DNA of 64,000 nucleotides from Neobacillus niacini (GTDB lineage: Bacteria; Bacillota; Bacilli; Bacillales; Cytobacillaceae). Where the stretch lies: the NCBI RefSeq assembly GCF_023715785.1, contig NZ_JAMBOX010000010.1, positions 1-64,000 on the forward strand, in the 5' to 3' direction. The translations under genes and the position numbers were made by a program. Shown one piece after another: positions 9,372-18,591 of the stretch. The notes beneath the pieces are model-generated. The model was not told where the DNA came from and did no database searches. It was given only the letters and a program-made list of their open reading frames with translations. The first letter of the stretch is position 1. Each line of letters begins with the position of its first letter.

Positions 9372-9722
9372 ATGGAACAGCTAACCATGCTCCAACAAGT
9401 AATTGACTATATTGACGATCATATAAAAGAGGAAATTGCGCCTGAGCTTCTAGCGAGGCTTGCGGGCTACTCCCCTTACCATTTCTATCGTCTTTTTCAA
9501 AAACAAATTGGCTATACCCTGATGGATTACGTATTGAAACGAAAACTGCAGTTTGCTTTATACGAGTTGATTAACGGAAAAAAAGTCGTAGAAATTGCCA
9601 TGGATTATGGCTTTGAAACGCATGCCGGGTTTACGAAAGCGTTCAAAAAATGCTTTGGAAGTCCTCCTAGCTTGTATAAGCTTCACTGCCCCCTATCATT
9701 GCCGCAAAAGCCGTTGCGGTAA
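9372..9722 (+). CDS. Short AraC-family HTH protein, probably 3'-truncated
   Basis: 117 residues. The ATG at 9372 follows the extended -10 promoter; the frame is open further upstream but has no support there. Residues 5-104 are a complete AraC/XylS double HTH (SPYHFYRLFQKQIGYTLMDY, then the signature EIAMDYGFETHAGFTKAFKK). The protein stops within 12 residues of the HTH end, at PPSLYKLHC. Family members with an N-terminal HTH usually continue into a GyrI-like effector domain of about 150 residues, missing here. The lost portion lies where an inverted MFS fragment begins (about 9690), so the gene looks broken by rearrangement, although the HTH could still bind DNA. Confidence 0.65.
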   Translation: MEQLTMLQQVIDYIDDHIKEEIAPELLARLAGYSPYHFYRLFQKQIGYTLMDYVLKRKLQFALYELINGKKVVEIAMDYGFETHAGFTKAFKKCFGSPPSLYKLHCPLSLPQKPLR

Positions 9723-10065
9723 ATGTAGACAAGGCAAAGCCCAATAAAGAACCGATTATTAGAACACTGCCGATAAACAATGCAAAATAAATATACCGTT
9801 GCTGCTTGTAAATGGATCCCTTGCCAATGTAGTGAAGGGCCGCAAATGACAGCAGCATGTCCGCAACCAATCCAGTCGGAATCTCAAACAAAAACACCGT
9901 CAATTCCAAAACGGTCCCCACCAGCACAAGCTGCAAGGGGTCCAGCTTTACGACTTGAACATGGTAAAGCAAATTGACTGTAAATATAAACGTAAAAATA
10001 AATGCTGACAAACCACAAGTATAAATGTAGACCGTATAGGGGTCCTTTGCCTGTAATAATTTCAT
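9690..10065 (-). pseudogene. Remnant of an MFS transporter with internal deletion and lost C-terminus
   Basis: From the ATG at 10065 (AGAGGTGG upstream) the frame encodes a normal MFS N-terminus: MKLLQAKDPYTVYIYTCG, helix 1, helix 2 and the loop sequence FEIPTGLVADM. It then jumps directly to sequence resembling helices 8-9 of the second half (SFAALHYIGKG, FALFIGSVLIIGSLLGFAL). About 200 residues are missing in frame, and the end is cut where it meets the antisense end of the AraC gene. At about 130 residues it cannot form a 12-helix carrier, so I treat it as a deletion remnant. Confidence 0.7.
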
Positions 10066-10086
10066 CTTCATCCACCTCTGCTTCAT

Positions 10087-10405
10087 TATAAAGAGGCAGA
10101 GATTTCATTTCTTTTCCAAATTTGCGATTTTTATTACTTTACAGCCCCTCGGTCCCTAAACTGAATAATTTTATTTTCTTCATATTATTATTCTAACTTA
10201 ACCAAGCAACCCCAAATTATGGTTGTTTTGGTATATATTTAGATATTATTCGATTATATTCGACATGAAACCGCTATCTTTTTATGAAAAAATAAAATTT
10301 ATAAAATATTTTGATATTATACTAGACGAATGAAAAAAATTGTTTTAATATACTAACTATTAAATTACTTTTTACTTTTATATCCCGATAGTCCATTTCG
10401 GGTCA
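10087..10405. other. AT-rich intergenic region upstream of livK
   Basis: About 320 bp of very AT-rich sequence without credible ORF or strong hairpin. It must hold the liv operon promoter, but several poor -35/-10 pairs are possible and I cannot choose one. The only distinct signal is the CodY-like box at its right end. Confidence 0.5.
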
Positions 10406-10420
10406 TAATGTCAGAAAATT
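10406..10420 (+). promoter_or_regulatory. Candidate CodY box before the liv operon
   Basis: TAATGTCAGAAAATT matches the CodY consensus AATTTTCWGAAAATT at 12 of 15 positions, with the right half perfect. It is 30 bp upstream of the livK start, in the leader. CodY senses branched-chain amino acids and GTP, so it is a logical repressor of this uptake operon. Confidence 0.5.
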
Positions 10421-10449
10421 GGAACAAATACAGAGGGGGATCTTTAGAC

Positions 10450-11634
10450 ATGAAAAAGAAATGGAGTAAAGTATTTATGGCATCGGCTTTAGCTGCGGGA
10501 ATCCTTGCCGGCTGTGGCACAGGAAATCAAGGTGCCAGCGGCGGAGGCGGCAATTCAGATGTCTTTAAACTTGGAGTAAACATGGAGCTTTCCGGGAATG
10601 TCGCTTCCTACGGAGAATCCATGACAAAAGGAATTGAAATGGCCGTAGCGGAAATTAACAAAGCTGGCGGTGTTGAGGGCAAGCAAATTGAAGTGATTAA
10701 AAATGATAATAAGTCGGAAGCAGCGGAAGCAACGAACGGAATTATTAAGCTGACAAGCCAAGACAAAGTAAATGCAGTCATCGGGGCAGCAACAAGCGGA
10801 AATACCGTAGCCCAGGCACAAATTGCAAATGACACGAAAACTGTTCTTATGGCTCCAGGGGGGACTAGCCCAACTGTAACCGTCGATGAAAAAGGAAAAG
10901 TAAGAGACTTTGTTTTCCGAACATCGTTCATTGATCCATTTCAAGGTACAGTTGCTGCCAACTTTGCCTTAGATAAATTAAAAGTAAAAGATGCAGCGAT
11001 TTTTTCAGACAATTCGAGTGACTATGCAAAAGGATTAACCAATGCATTCAAGGAAACATTTGAAAAAGCAGGCGGTAAAATCGTTGGAGAAGAGTCATAT
11101 GTAGCAAAGGATACGGACTTCCGTGCCACCTTGACTCGTATCAAGGCAAAGAATCCATCGTTTATTTTCATTCCTGGCTACTATGAGGAAGTTGGCTTGA
11201 TCGTTAAGCAGGCACGTGAACTAGGCATCACGGCTCCATTAATGGGCGCTGACGGCTGGGATTCGCCAAAATTAGTTGATTTAGCCGGTGCAGATGCATT
11301 AAATAACACCTACTTAATCAACCACTATTCTAATGAAGACCCGGATAAAAAGGTCCAAGATTTTGTGACTGCCTTCAAAGACAAGAATAAAGGTGAAGCA
11401 CCTAACGCGTTCAACGCTCTTGGTTATGACACCGTTTATTTCTTGGCCGATGCCATTAAGCGTGCAGGAAGCACAGATTCCGTCAAGATTCAGGAAGAAT
11501 TAGCTAAAACCAAAGAATTATCACTTGTTACCGGTGTATTGTCACTAGATAAAAATCACCATCCTATCAAATCAGCCATCGTTTTAGAGTACAAGGATGG
11601 TAAGCAAGTGTTTAACACAAAAATTAATCCTTAA
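10450..11634 (+). CDS. livK: Branched-chain amino-acid ABC transporter, substrate-binding lipoprotein
   Basis: 394 residues from the ATG at 10450 (AGAGGGGG site 12 bases upstream); an in-frame ATG 42 bases earlier lacks a site and would bury the signal peptide. The lipoprotein signal MKKKWSKVFMASALAAGIL ends in the lipobox LAGC (Cys near residue 21), followed by a Gly/Ser-rich linker. The rest is a periplasmic-binding-protein type I Leu/Ile/Val fold: MELSGNVASYGESMTKGIEM, the ligand-binding NDNKSEAAEATN, AATSGNTVAQA. It heads livKHMGF and is set apart from livH by a stem-loop that should raise its level relative to the membrane parts. Confidence 0.93.
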   Translation: MKKKWSKVFMASALAAGILAGCGTGNQGASGGGGNSDVFKLGVNMELSGNVASYGESMTKGIEMAVAEINKAGGVEGKQIEVIKNDNKSEAAEATNGIIKLTSQDKVNAVIGAATSGNTVAQAQIANDTKTVLMAPGGTSPTVTVDEKGKVRDFVFRTSFIDPFQGTVAANFALDKLKVKDAAIFSDNSSDYAKGLTNAFKETFEKAGGKIVGEESYVAKDTDFRATLTRIKAKNPSFIFIPGYYEEVGLIVKQARELGITAPLMGADGWDSPKLVDLAGADALNNTYLINHYSNEDPDKKVQDFVTAFKDKNKGEAPNAFNALGYDTVYFLADAIKRAGSTDSVKIQEELAKTKELSLVTGVLSLDKNHHPIKSAIVLEYKDGKQVFNTKINP

Positions 11635-11647
11635 TAAATGAACCAAT

Positions 11648-11683
11648 AAAATGGAAGGATTACTCCCTTCCATTTTACTTTTT
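11648..11683 (+). terminator. Intercistronic stem-loop (partial terminator) between livK and livH
   Basis: AAAATGGAAGG (11648-11658) pairs perfectly with CCTTCCATTTT (11666-11676), followed by ACTTTTT. Its place after a binding-protein gene and inside an operon suggests partial termination or mRNA stabilisation, as in other ABC operons. Confidence 0.75.
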
Positions 11684-11703
11684 AGAAAAAGGAGCGAGAG
11701 CGC

Positions 11704-12582
11704 ATGGATTGGTTACAGCAACTCATAAACGGCATTTCACTTGGAAGCATCTATGCCTTAATCGCATTGGGATACACAATGGTGTACGGGATCATTAAAT
11801 TGATCAACTTTGCACATGGTGATGTATTTATGGTAGGTGCCTTTATCGGTTTCTACGCGATTACGGGATGGGGATTGGGCTTCTTTCCGGCTCTGATTAT
11901 TTCAATGGCTTTTTGCGCCGTATTTGGAGTTTTAATTGAACGGATTGCCTATAAACGGCTTAGGAATGCTACGAGAATTGCCGCTTTGATTACAGCCATC
12001 GGAATGTCACTACTGATTGAATACGGAATGATTTTTATTCGCGGGGCGCAGCCGGAAGCCTATCCTGATGACGTTGTACCAAACAAAGCCATTAGTTTGT
12101 TTGGTGTACAAATCAATAGCCAGTCATTATTTATCCTATTAACTTCTATCGTCCTAATGATTATTTTACAATTTATTGTTCACCGTACAAAAATGGGAAA
12201 AGCGATGCGCGCTGTATCCCTTGACATGGACGCAGCCCGTTTAATGGGAATTAACGTCGACAAAACGATTTCCTTCACCTTCGCCATTGGTTCGGCATTA
12301 GCAGGAGCCGCCGGGGTCGTGTTCGGGGTCTACTATACAAAAATTGAACCGTTGATGGGTGTCATCCCTGGGTTAAAGGCGTTTGTCGCAGCCGTACTAG
12401 GCGGCATCGGCAGTATTCCGGGCGCAATGGTTGGCGGAATTATCCTTGGGGTCGTCGAAGCGATTGTCAGTGCCGCAGGATTTTCATTATGGCGAGATGC
12501 AGCCGCCTTTATCATTTTGATTCTCATACTAATCTTAAAACCTTCAGGCATCTTTGGCAAAAATACAAAAGAGAAAGTTTAG
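11704..12582 (+). CDS. livH: Branched-chain amino-acid ABC transporter permease LivH
   Basis: 292 residues, about 8 membrane helices, starting MDWLQQLINGISLGSIYALI. The LivH signature GYTMVYGIIKLINFAHGD is at residues 22-39. The cytoplasmic EAA-like loop with DMDAARLMGINVDKTISFTFA lies near 176-196, the contact site for the ATPases. It ends with PSGIFGKNTKEKV. GGAGCGAGAGCGC precedes the ATG. It is one of the two permeases of the liv importer, with livM 10 bp downstream. Confidence 0.93.
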   Translation: MDWLQQLINGISLGSIYALIALGYTMVYGIIKLINFAHGDVFMVGAFIGFYAITGWGLGFFPALIISMAFCAVFGVLIERIAYKRLRNATRIAALITAIGMSLLIEYGMIFIRGAQPEAYPDDVVPNKAISLFGVQINSQSLFILLTSIVLMIILQFIVHRTKMGKAMRAVSLDMDAARLMGINVDKTISFTFAIGSALAGAAGVVFGVYYTKIEPLMGVIPGLKAFVAAVLGGIGSIPGAMVGGIILGVVEAIVSAAGFSLWRDAAAFIILILILILKPSGIFGKNTKEKV

Positions 12583-12592
12583 GTGAAAAATA

Positions 12593-13528
12593 ATGAAGAA
12601 ATCAAAACCATTTTGGGCATTTGTGATTCTGGCGGCGGTTGTGTATGGAGTCGTCCAATTTTTCACCGTCTCAGGATTACTAAATATATATTATAGTAAC
12701 TTGATTATTACCATCTCGATTAATATTATTTTGGCCGTCAGTCTCCATTTGGTCATTGGCATCACCGGTCAATTCTCCATTGGCCATGCCGGGTTCTTGG
12801 CTGTTGGCGCTTATATTTCAGCGATTGCTACGATGAAATTTGAATTGCCGTTTGTTCTGGCCATCGTGATTGGCGGAGTGGTTGCCGCTCTTGCTGGCCT
12901 CATTGTCGGGATTCCGACTTTAAGACTGCGAGGAGACTATTTGGCGATTGCCACCCTTGGTTTTGCCGAAATCATCCGGATTATGCTATTCAATATTGAC
13001 TATGTTGGCGGAGCCGCTGGCATGCAGGTAACGCACTTTACCACTTGGACGACAACATTTGTTTGTTTATTTATTACAATACTAGTTATCTCAAACTTTA
13101 CCAATTCCAGACATGGCCGGGCTTGTATTTCAATTAGAGAAAATGAAATTGCCGCTGATGCGATGGGGATTAATACCACTTTTTATAAAGTCGCCGCTTT
13201 TGCGATCGGGTCCTTTTTTGCAGGGGTTGCCGGAGCCTTATATTCCCATAACTTTTATATCATCCAGCCGGGGAATTTTGGTTTCTTAAAATCCTTCGAT
13301 ATCCTGATTTTTGTTGTGCTGGGTGGTCTTGGCAGCCTTTCTGGATCCGTCATTTCTGCGATTCTGTTAACGATCATTTCAGCGTTCTTACAGCAATATC
13401 CGGAAACACGGATGATTATCTATAGCTTAGTATTGGTGATCGTCATGCTTTATCGTCCTCAAGGCTTATTGGGCACACGGGAAATCACCGATTTATTCAA
13501 GTGGAAACCGGCGAAAGGAGGCCATTAA
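12593..13528 (+). CDS. livM: Branched-chain amino-acid ABC transporter permease LivM
   Basis: 311 residues with an N-terminal helix and a core permease domain. Typical LivM features are GITGQFSIGHAGFLAVGAY (residues 58-76), the long IPTLRLRGDYLAIATLGFAE, and the EAA-like loop IRENEIAADAMGINTTFYK. The C-terminus RPQGLLGTREITDLF is also typical. It pairs with LivH to form the membrane channel. The next gene, livG, starts 2 bp after its stop. Confidence 0.93.
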   Translation: MKKSKPFWAFVILAAVVYGVVQFFTVSGLLNIYYSNLIITISINIILAVSLHLVIGITGQFSIGHAGFLAVGAYISAIATMKFELPFVLAIVIGGVVAALAGLIVGIPTLRLRGDYLAIATLGFAEIIRIMLFNIDYVGGAAGMQVTHFTTWTTTFVCLFITILVISNFTNSRHGRACISIRENEIAADAMGINTTFYKVAAFAIGSFFAGVAGALYSHNFYIIQPGNFGFLKSFDILIFVVLGGLGSLSGSVISAILLTIISAFLQQYPETRMIIYSLVLVIVMLYRPQGLLGTREITDLFKWKPAKGGH

Positions 13529-13529
13529 G

Positions 13530-14309
13530 ATGGCATTACTTGAGGTAAAAAATGCCGGCATTCAGTTTGGCGGATTAAAGGCTGTTTCCGGCTTTAATAT
13601 GGAACTGCGACAAGGCGAACTGGTCGGATTAATCGGGCCGAACGGTGCCGGAAAAACGACTAGCTTTAACTTGTTGACAGGCGTTTACGTACCGACGGAA
13701 GGTGAGATTATCTTTAACGGAAAGCGGCTGAACGGACTGCCTCCCTACAAGGTAACACAAAGCGGCATCAGCAGAACCTTTCAAAACATTCGCCTTTTCA
13801 GCGAATTATCCGTGTTGGACAATGTAAAGGTTGCCTATCATTCATTGGCGAAAAACTCGATTTTGAGCTCGATTTTCCGTCTCCCTTCCCATTTTTCCGA
13901 GGAAAAAAATATGGAGAACAAGGCGCTCGAGTTTTTAAAAATTTTTAACTTAGACAATTTAAAAGATGAAAAGGCGAAAAATTTGCCATACGGACAGCAG
14001 CGCAGATTAGAAATTGCCCGCGCATTAGCCGCTGGTCCGAAGTTGCTCTTACTGGATGAACCGGCTGCCGGGATGAATCCGCAAGAAACCCACGAGTTAA
14101 TGGAACTGATTGCGTTTATCCGGAAACAGTTTGATCTGACCATCCTGTTAATTGAACATGATATGAACTTAGTCATGGGGATCTGTGAACGAATTTATGT
14201 CCTTGACCATGGACAGTTGATTGCGGCAGGAACACCGGAGGAAATCCGCACGAATCCAAAGGTAATCGAAGCTTATTTAGGAGAGGAGGTTACGAGTGAG
14301 CATGCTTAA
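13530..14309 (+). CDS. livG: Branched-chain amino-acid ABC transporter ATPase LivG
   Basis: 259 residues, complete ABC ATPase. Walker A is GPNGAGKT (36-43). The Q-loop is FQNIRLF. The signature has the LivG form LPYGQQRRLEIARAL, without the usual LSGGQ. Walker B is LLLLDEPAAGMNP, and the H-loop is LIEHDMNLVM. The GGAGG ribosome-binding site lies in the end of livM. livF begins inside its 3' end (14-bp overlap), implying coupled translation of the two ATPases. Confidence 0.93.
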   Translation: MALLEVKNAGIQFGGLKAVSGFNMELRQGELVGLIGPNGAGKTTSFNLLTGVYVPTEGEIIFNGKRLNGLPPYKVTQSGISRTFQNIRLFSELSVLDNVKVAYHSLAKNSILSSIFRLPSHFSEEKNMENKALEFLKIFNLDNLKDEKAKNLPYGQQRRLEIARALAAGPKLLLLDEPAAGMNPQETHELMELIAFIRKQFDLTILLIEHDMNLVMGICERIYVLDHGQLIAAGTPEEIRTNPKVIEAYLGEEVTSEHA

Positions 14310-15009
14310 AATAAATAATATTAATGTGTTTTATGGAAACATTCAGGCTCTCAAAGGAATTTCATTAGAGGTAAAGGAAGGCGAAATTGTTACCTTAATT
14401 GGCGCGAACGGAGCTGGAAAAAGCACGCTGCTCAAAACCTTATCCGGACTGCTTAAACCAAAATCGGGAACCATCGAATATTTAGGCGGAACGATTTCAG
14501 CATTGGCGCCGCAAGCGATTGTCAAGGCAGGGATTTCTCATGTACCGGAAGGGCGCCGTGTTTTTTCCAATATGTCAGTAGAGGAAAATTTGGAGCTGGG
14601 CGCCTATACCAGAAAGGATTCCAGCGGGATTCGCAAAGATATGGAAAAGGTGTATGAACTGTTCCCACGATTGCTCGAACGCCGCAAGCAATTATCCGGC
14701 ACCCTCTCCGGCGGTGAGCAGCAAATGCTGGCCATGGGCCGCGCGATTATGGCCAAACCAAAGCTGCTTCTGCTGGACGAGCCTTCCATGGGACTGGCAC
14801 CGCTTATGGTTAAACAAATTTTCAACATTATCGAGCAGATTAATCAGACCGGAACGACTGTCCTTCTGGTCGAACAAAACGCCAATATGGCGCTATCCGT
14901 CGCCGACCGCGCCTACGTCATCGAAACCGGACGCATCGAAATTGCAGGCTCAGCGGCAGAACTTCAAGCAAGTGAAGACATCAAAAAAGCCTACCTCGGG
15001 GGATTATAA
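14296..15009 (+). CDS. livF: Branched-chain amino-acid ABC transporter ATPase LivF
   Basis: 237 residues, GTG start chosen because GAGAGGAGG lies 6 bases upstream inside livG. Walker A is GANGAGKST, then the LivF-type HVPEGRRVFSNMSVEENLELG. The signature is LSGGEQQMLAMGRA, Walker B LLLLDEPSMGLAP and the H-loop LVEQNANMAL. It forms the heterodimeric motor with LivG. It is the last gene of the operon, followed by a strong terminator. Confidence 0.93.
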   Translation: MSMLKINNINVFYGNIQALKGISLEVKEGEIVTLIGANGAGKSTLLKTLSGLLKPKSGTIEYLGGTISALAPQAIVKAGISHVPEGRRVFSNMSVEENLELGAYTRKDSSGIRKDMEKVYELFPRLLERRKQLSGTLSGGEQQMLAMGRAIMAKPKLLLLDEPSMGLAPLMVKQIFNIIEQINQTGTTVLLVEQNANMALSVADRAYVIETGRIEIAGSAAELQASEDIKKAYLGGL

Positions 15010-15020
15010 GTGCCAGGGAG

Positions 15021-15050
15021 CCATGGAGGATTTACTCCATGGTTTTTTTT
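15021..15050 (+). terminator. Terminator of the liv operon
   Basis: A perfect 8-bp stem CCATGGAG/CTCCATGG with a 6-base loop is followed by eight T residues, 11 bp after the livF stop. Confidence 0.93.
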
Positions 15051-15141
15051 GCGCCATTCCACAAATCCAAGGGACAGCGTTTCATTTTTCCCAAATTTGC
15101 GGTTATCTTCAAAAAGAAAGAAAGATTCATAAGGAATCTGA

Positions 15142-16128
15142 TTAATATAGCGTTACATCTACTAGCATTTCCTTTAAAATTGCAGCGTTCTTTTTATAAA
15201 ACTCCTCTGACATATAGCCTCCAAGTTGGAAGATTATGGTCCCGTCCATCACCACACCGTTGAAATCAATCATTGACCCTTCTTTATTAATTGATAAATA
15301 GGCGTCCTTGCCAGAATGAGTCGTTAATTTTTCGTAGGAAGACAGGTCAGGATTGGTTTCCTCCATAAAATAAGAGGCAAACACAGTGATTTCGGTATCA
15401 TTGTCATGATAAAGAGAGCGCCCGTCACCATTAGTTGGCTCTGGACCCAAAACCCAACCCTTAGGATATTTGACTGTATAGCCAAATCTCTCATTATGAT
15501 ACGTTACCCAATTTGTCTGATCCTTCTTTTGTTCTTCTTTCGCTTGTACCTGTGTAGTCACAGCTGCTGTCGTTTTTTCTTCATTAGTGCCTTTTTGTTG
15601 TTGCTTTAGCCCTTCATTTACCGCCAGTTCTAATTTATTCACTTCTTCTAAAAAACTGGCAAGAGCCGGTTCCTGCTTTAGTCCGCTAATCAATTTTTGC
15701 GCCTCGGCATAATTTTCATCCTTTATAAGAGTTTTAATTGTTTCTACTCTTTCCAGGATGGCTTGCTTCCGCTCGTTTCCGGTTTTCGCTGTTTTGATAG
15801 ATTCTTTTAAGTTGCTTTTAATACTGTCAGGTAAAGATTTATCCTTAAGCAGTTTATTGGCCTTCGTCATGGCCTCGTCCCAATTTTCCTTCTTGATTGC
15901 CTGTTCCACTTCCAATAATGCCTCTACAGTTTCATATGCTCGCTTTGCCGCTTTGTCTTTCGGATTCTCATCTAAGGCGGACTCGTAGAAGCCAATCGCT
16001 TTATTCAGATCACCCGATGCCAGCGCCTGTTTCCCTTGTTTCATTGCCTGATCATATGTATCATCCCCGCAACCGGCCAAAACAAAAATCGTAAAAATAG
16101 CTATCAATAATTTCTTCAACCTGTTCAC
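15142..16128 (-). CDS. Lipoprotein with TPR-like repeats
   Basis: 328 residues. The N-terminus MNRLKKLLIAIFTIFVLAGC is a clear lipoprotein signal (lipobox LAGC, Cys20). Residues 25-65 form a TPR-like pair (KQGKQALASGDLNKAIGFYE, then ALDENPKDKAAKRAY). Helical repeats follow to about 165, then a charged low-complexity linker of Gln, Lys and Glu. The C-terminal domain of about 120 residues starts NERFGYTVKYPKGW, a motif of small beta-rich domains in exported Bacillus proteins. The product is membrane-anchored on the outer face. I do not recognise a specific function. It is monocistronic. Confidence 0.75.
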   Translation of the reverse strand: MNRLKKLLIAIFTIFVLAGCGDDTYDQAMKQGKQALASGDLNKAIGFYESALDENPKDKAAKRAYETVEALLEVEQAIKKENWDEAMTKANKLLKDKSLPDSIKSNLKESIKTAKTGNERKQAILERVETIKTLIKDENYAEAQKLISGLKQEPALASFLEEVNKLELAVNEGLKQQQKGTNEEKTTAAVTTQVQAKEEQKKDQTNWVTYHNERFGYTVKYPKGWVLGPEPTNGDGRSLYHDNDTEITVFASYFMEETNPDLSSYEKLTTHSGKDAYLSINKEGSMIDFNGVVMDGTIIFQLGGYMSEEFYKKNAAILKEMLVDVTLY

Positions 16129-16202
16129 CCCAAGTAGATAAAAGTCAAAGCTATTATAATATTTTCATGACTAATTTACTATATGATATCTTTGTACCAA
16201 TA

Positions 16203-16240
16203 AACGAAAATGAGGCAAGAGAATGATCCCCTGCCTCATT
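16203..16240 (-). terminator. Terminator of the sigma-54 activator gene
   Basis: On the minus strand AATGAGGCA pairs with TGCCTCATT and is followed by TTCGTTT. The stop codon lies inside the left arm, so gene and terminator overlap. Confidence 0.75.
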
Positions 16241-17669
16241 TTATTTCATAGATTTTACATTTGTCATATAAGCTTGTCTTTCCTATTTCCAGGAGCTTGG
16301 CCGCTTCTTGCTTATTGCCGTTCGCAACGAGCAACGCATGTTGAATTGCTTGTTTTTCAGCCTGTGCCACCGTATCCTTTAAAGGCTTAACAATGACTGG
16401 CTCCGTTGCTGCTCTATATGTTGAATAATCATTTGAGTTGATAGCAGCCTCGCTCTGTTGCCTGTCTTTTGGATCAAGATCACGTAAATACAACGGCAAG
16501 TGAGTTAACCGGACCGTCTGGCCGTCGAGGACATTAATTGACCGCTCCAGGACATTCTCAAGTTCCCGGATATTGCCCGGCCATGAATGCTGCATTAATC
16601 TTTCGGTTACTTCTGATGATAATTCAAGGCCGTTGCGGTAAAATCTCGCCTCCAATTTTTTTAGGAGCCGCTTGGCTACCGCAGGGATATCTTCCTTTCT
16701 GCTCCTCAACGGAGGAATATCGATTTTGATGACATTTAAACGATAATATAAATCCTGCCTAAACTCCCCTTTTTCCACCATTTTTTCCAAATTACGGTGA
16801 GTAGCCGCGATGATCCTCACATCGACCGCAACAGATTTATGCCCCCCGACACGGACCACTTCTTTCTCCTGCAGCACCCGTAATAGCTTGCTTTGCATCG
16901 ACAGGGGCATGTCTCCGATTTCATCCAGAAACAGCGTCCCACCGCTTGCTAATTCAAACTGCCCTTTTTTGCCGCCTTTTTTCGCGCCGGTAAATGCCCC
17001 ATCCTCATAGCCAAACAATTCGGATTCCAGCAGATGCTCAGGGATCGACGAACAGTTAATCGCCACAAAAGGAGCGGAAGCCCGAGGGCTATTGCGGTGA
17101 ATCGCATGGGCAAACAATTCCTTCCCCGTGCCTGACTCCCCGATTAACAAAACCGATGAATCACCCCCGGACACCCGTTTTGCCAATGTTTTTGCCGCCA
17201 GAAAAACAGGACTGCTGCCAATTAGGTCCTCAAAGCCGTACTTACTCTGCAAATCCCGCTGCGCCTTTGCCTGATAATAGTTTAACTCTTCGACGAGGTT
17301 TTGAATTTTTGTTTTATACATCCGCCATTCCTCTGGATTGCGGAACATCACATTTCCCACGGCACCGACGGTCTTCCCGTTCTCCAATATAGGAAAGCGG
17401 TTGGCAATCATCTCACTGCCATTGATTTTTTGGGTGGATGCCAATTCCTTCTCCCCCGTTTTGGCAACAATGTGCATTCGCGAGTTCTCAATCACATCCT
17501 GGACAGGCCGGCCAATCGCCTCTTCAATTGTTGTACCAATAAACTCACAATATCCCTCGTTAATATAGAGAATAATCCCGTTTTCATCGACAATGACCAC
17601 ACGTTCGGCCAATAGATTAATAATTTGCTCGTGCCAGCTGCTTGGCACCCGCTCAAATGCCTGCGTCAC
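16236..17669 (-). CDS. Sigma-54-dependent transcriptional activator (PAS-AAA-Fis)
   Basis: 477 residues from the GTG at 17669, chosen because AAGGGGG lies 7-8 bases upstream and the PAS domain then starts near residue 14. The frame is open to 17768. A PAS domain (about 14-125: [20 protein letters not shown]) precedes a full AAA+ domain. It has Walker A GESGTGKE, the sigma-54 contact loop [13 protein letters not shown], Walker [13 protein letters not shown] and arginine-finger region [12 protein letters not shown]-terminal Fis-type HTH ([20 protein letters not shown]) follows. It sits downstream of bdh, gntP and scoAB and is the obvious activator of their two -24/-12 promoters. The inducer is probably a metabolite sensed by PAS. 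Confidence 0.9.
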   Translation of the reverse strand: MTQAFERVPSSWHEQIINLLAERVVIVDENGIILYINEGYCEFIGTTIEEAIGRPVQDVIENSRMHIVAKTGEKELASTQKINGSEMIANRFPILENGKTVGAVGNVMFRNPEEWRMYKTKIQNLVEELNYYQAKAQRDLQSKYGFEDLIGSSPVFLAAKTLAKRVSGGDSSVLLIGESGTGKELFAHAIHRNSPRASAPFVAINCSSIPEHLLESELFGYEDGAFTGAKKGGKKGQFELASGGTLFLDEIGDMPLSMQSKLLRVLQEKEVVRVGGHKSVAVDVRIIAATHRNLEKMVEKGEFRQDLYYRLNVIKIDIPPLRSRKEDIPAVAKRLLKKLEARFYRNGLELSSEVTERLMQHSWPGNIRELENVLERSINVLDGQTVRLTHLPLYLRDLDPKDRQQSEAAINSNDYSTYRAATEPVIVKPLKDTVAQAEKQAIQHALLVANGNKQEAAKLLEIGKTSLYDKCKIYEIK

Positions 17670-17736
17670 GCCGCGTCCCCCTTGTTCCTCACTCAATAGA
17701 ACCATTATAGCAAATATCGGTATTCTTCGAATATTG

Positions 17737-17766
17737 CAAAAAAAGAGAATCCTGGCTCGGATTCTC
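17737..17766 (-). terminator. Terminator after 3-hydroxybutyrate dehydrogenase
   Basis: GAGAATCC pairs perfectly with GGATTCTC (loop of 6) and is followed on the minus strand by a run of T residues (17736-17744). It separates the catabolic genes from the activator gene, which must therefore have its own promoter or rely on read-through. Confidence 0.85.
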
Positions 17767-17786
17767 ATTTTCTACTTGACTTTCGT

Positions 17787-18572
17787 TTATTGTGCTGTGT
17801 ATCCGCCATCGAGAACCACTGCCTGCCCGGTGATGCCTCTGCCTTTATCACTTGCCAAAAAGACAGCGTAGTCAGCGATTTCAGCCACGGATAACAAGCG
17901 TTTTTGCGGGACAAGTGGATAGATGACCTCATCAAGGACACTTTCCAGGCTGACATTTCTTGTTTTGGCCAAGTCTGCCAGCTGGCCGCGAACTAACGGC
18001 GTGTCGACATAACCCGGGCATAGGGCGTTGACCGTAATCCCGTGAGGGGCTCCCTCCAACGCAGCTACTTTTGTCAAGCCGATTACCCCGTGCTTAGCGC
18101 TATTGTAGGCCGCTTTACCGGCAAAACCGACAAGCCCGTTAATCGATGCCATATTAATAACCCGGCCAAAACCCTGATCCTTCATATAAGGGAATACCTG
18201 CTTAATCCCAATGAACGGGGCGGTCAGCATGACCTTAATCATCAGTTCAAATTTTTCTGTCGGGAACTCCTCAATTGGAGAGACATACTGCAGTCCGGCA
18301 TTATTGACTAAAATATCAATTGTTCCGAATGTGCCCCGCGCCAATTCCAGGCTATTCTTAAACGCCTCCTCATTGGTGACATCGCAGGGGGCAGAGATTG
18401 CTTCAAAACCCTGATTTTTTAGCTCCAGCGCCACTTGTTCGCTTTTTTCGGCATGTAAATCGGAGATGACAATATTGGCCCCTTCCAAGGCAAAGGCCTT
18501 GGCAATTTCCAAGCCGATGCCGCTTGCCGATCCTGTTACAAAGGCTGTTTTTCCTGCTAAAACTTTACTCAT
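17787..18572 (-). CDS. 3-hydroxybutyrate dehydrogenase (SDR family)
   Basis: 261 residues from the ATG at 18572 (TTAGGAGGCG 6 bases upstream; nine extra codons upstream are unsupported). Classical SDR: NAD-binding TGSASGIG (residues 13-20), NNAG near 88, catalytic Ser in MASINGLVGF, YNSAK (Tyr/Lys pair) near 153-157, and CPGYVDTPLV. The close match to bacterial D-3-hydroxybutyrate dehydrogenases (YxjF type) fits the neighbours: scoAB activates acetoacetate and gntP imports. It oxidises 3-hydroxybutyrate to acetoacetate with NAD+. The reading frame overlaps the end of gntP only through the unsupported extension. Confidence 0.87.
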   Translation of the reverse strand: MSKVLAGKTAFVTGSASGIGLEIAKAFALEGANIVISDLHAEKSEQVALELKNQGFEAISAPCDVTNEEAFKNSLELARGTFGTIDILVNNAGLQYVSPIEEFPTEKFELMIKVMLTAPFIGIKQVFPYMKDQGFGRVINMASINGLVGFAGKAAYNSAKHGVIGLTKVAALEGAPHGITVNALCPGYVDTPLVRGQLADLAKTRNVSLESVLDEVIYPLVPQKRLLSVAEIADYAVFLASDKGRGITGQAVVLDGGYTAQ

Positions 18573-18591
18573 GTGTACGCCTCCTAATCTT

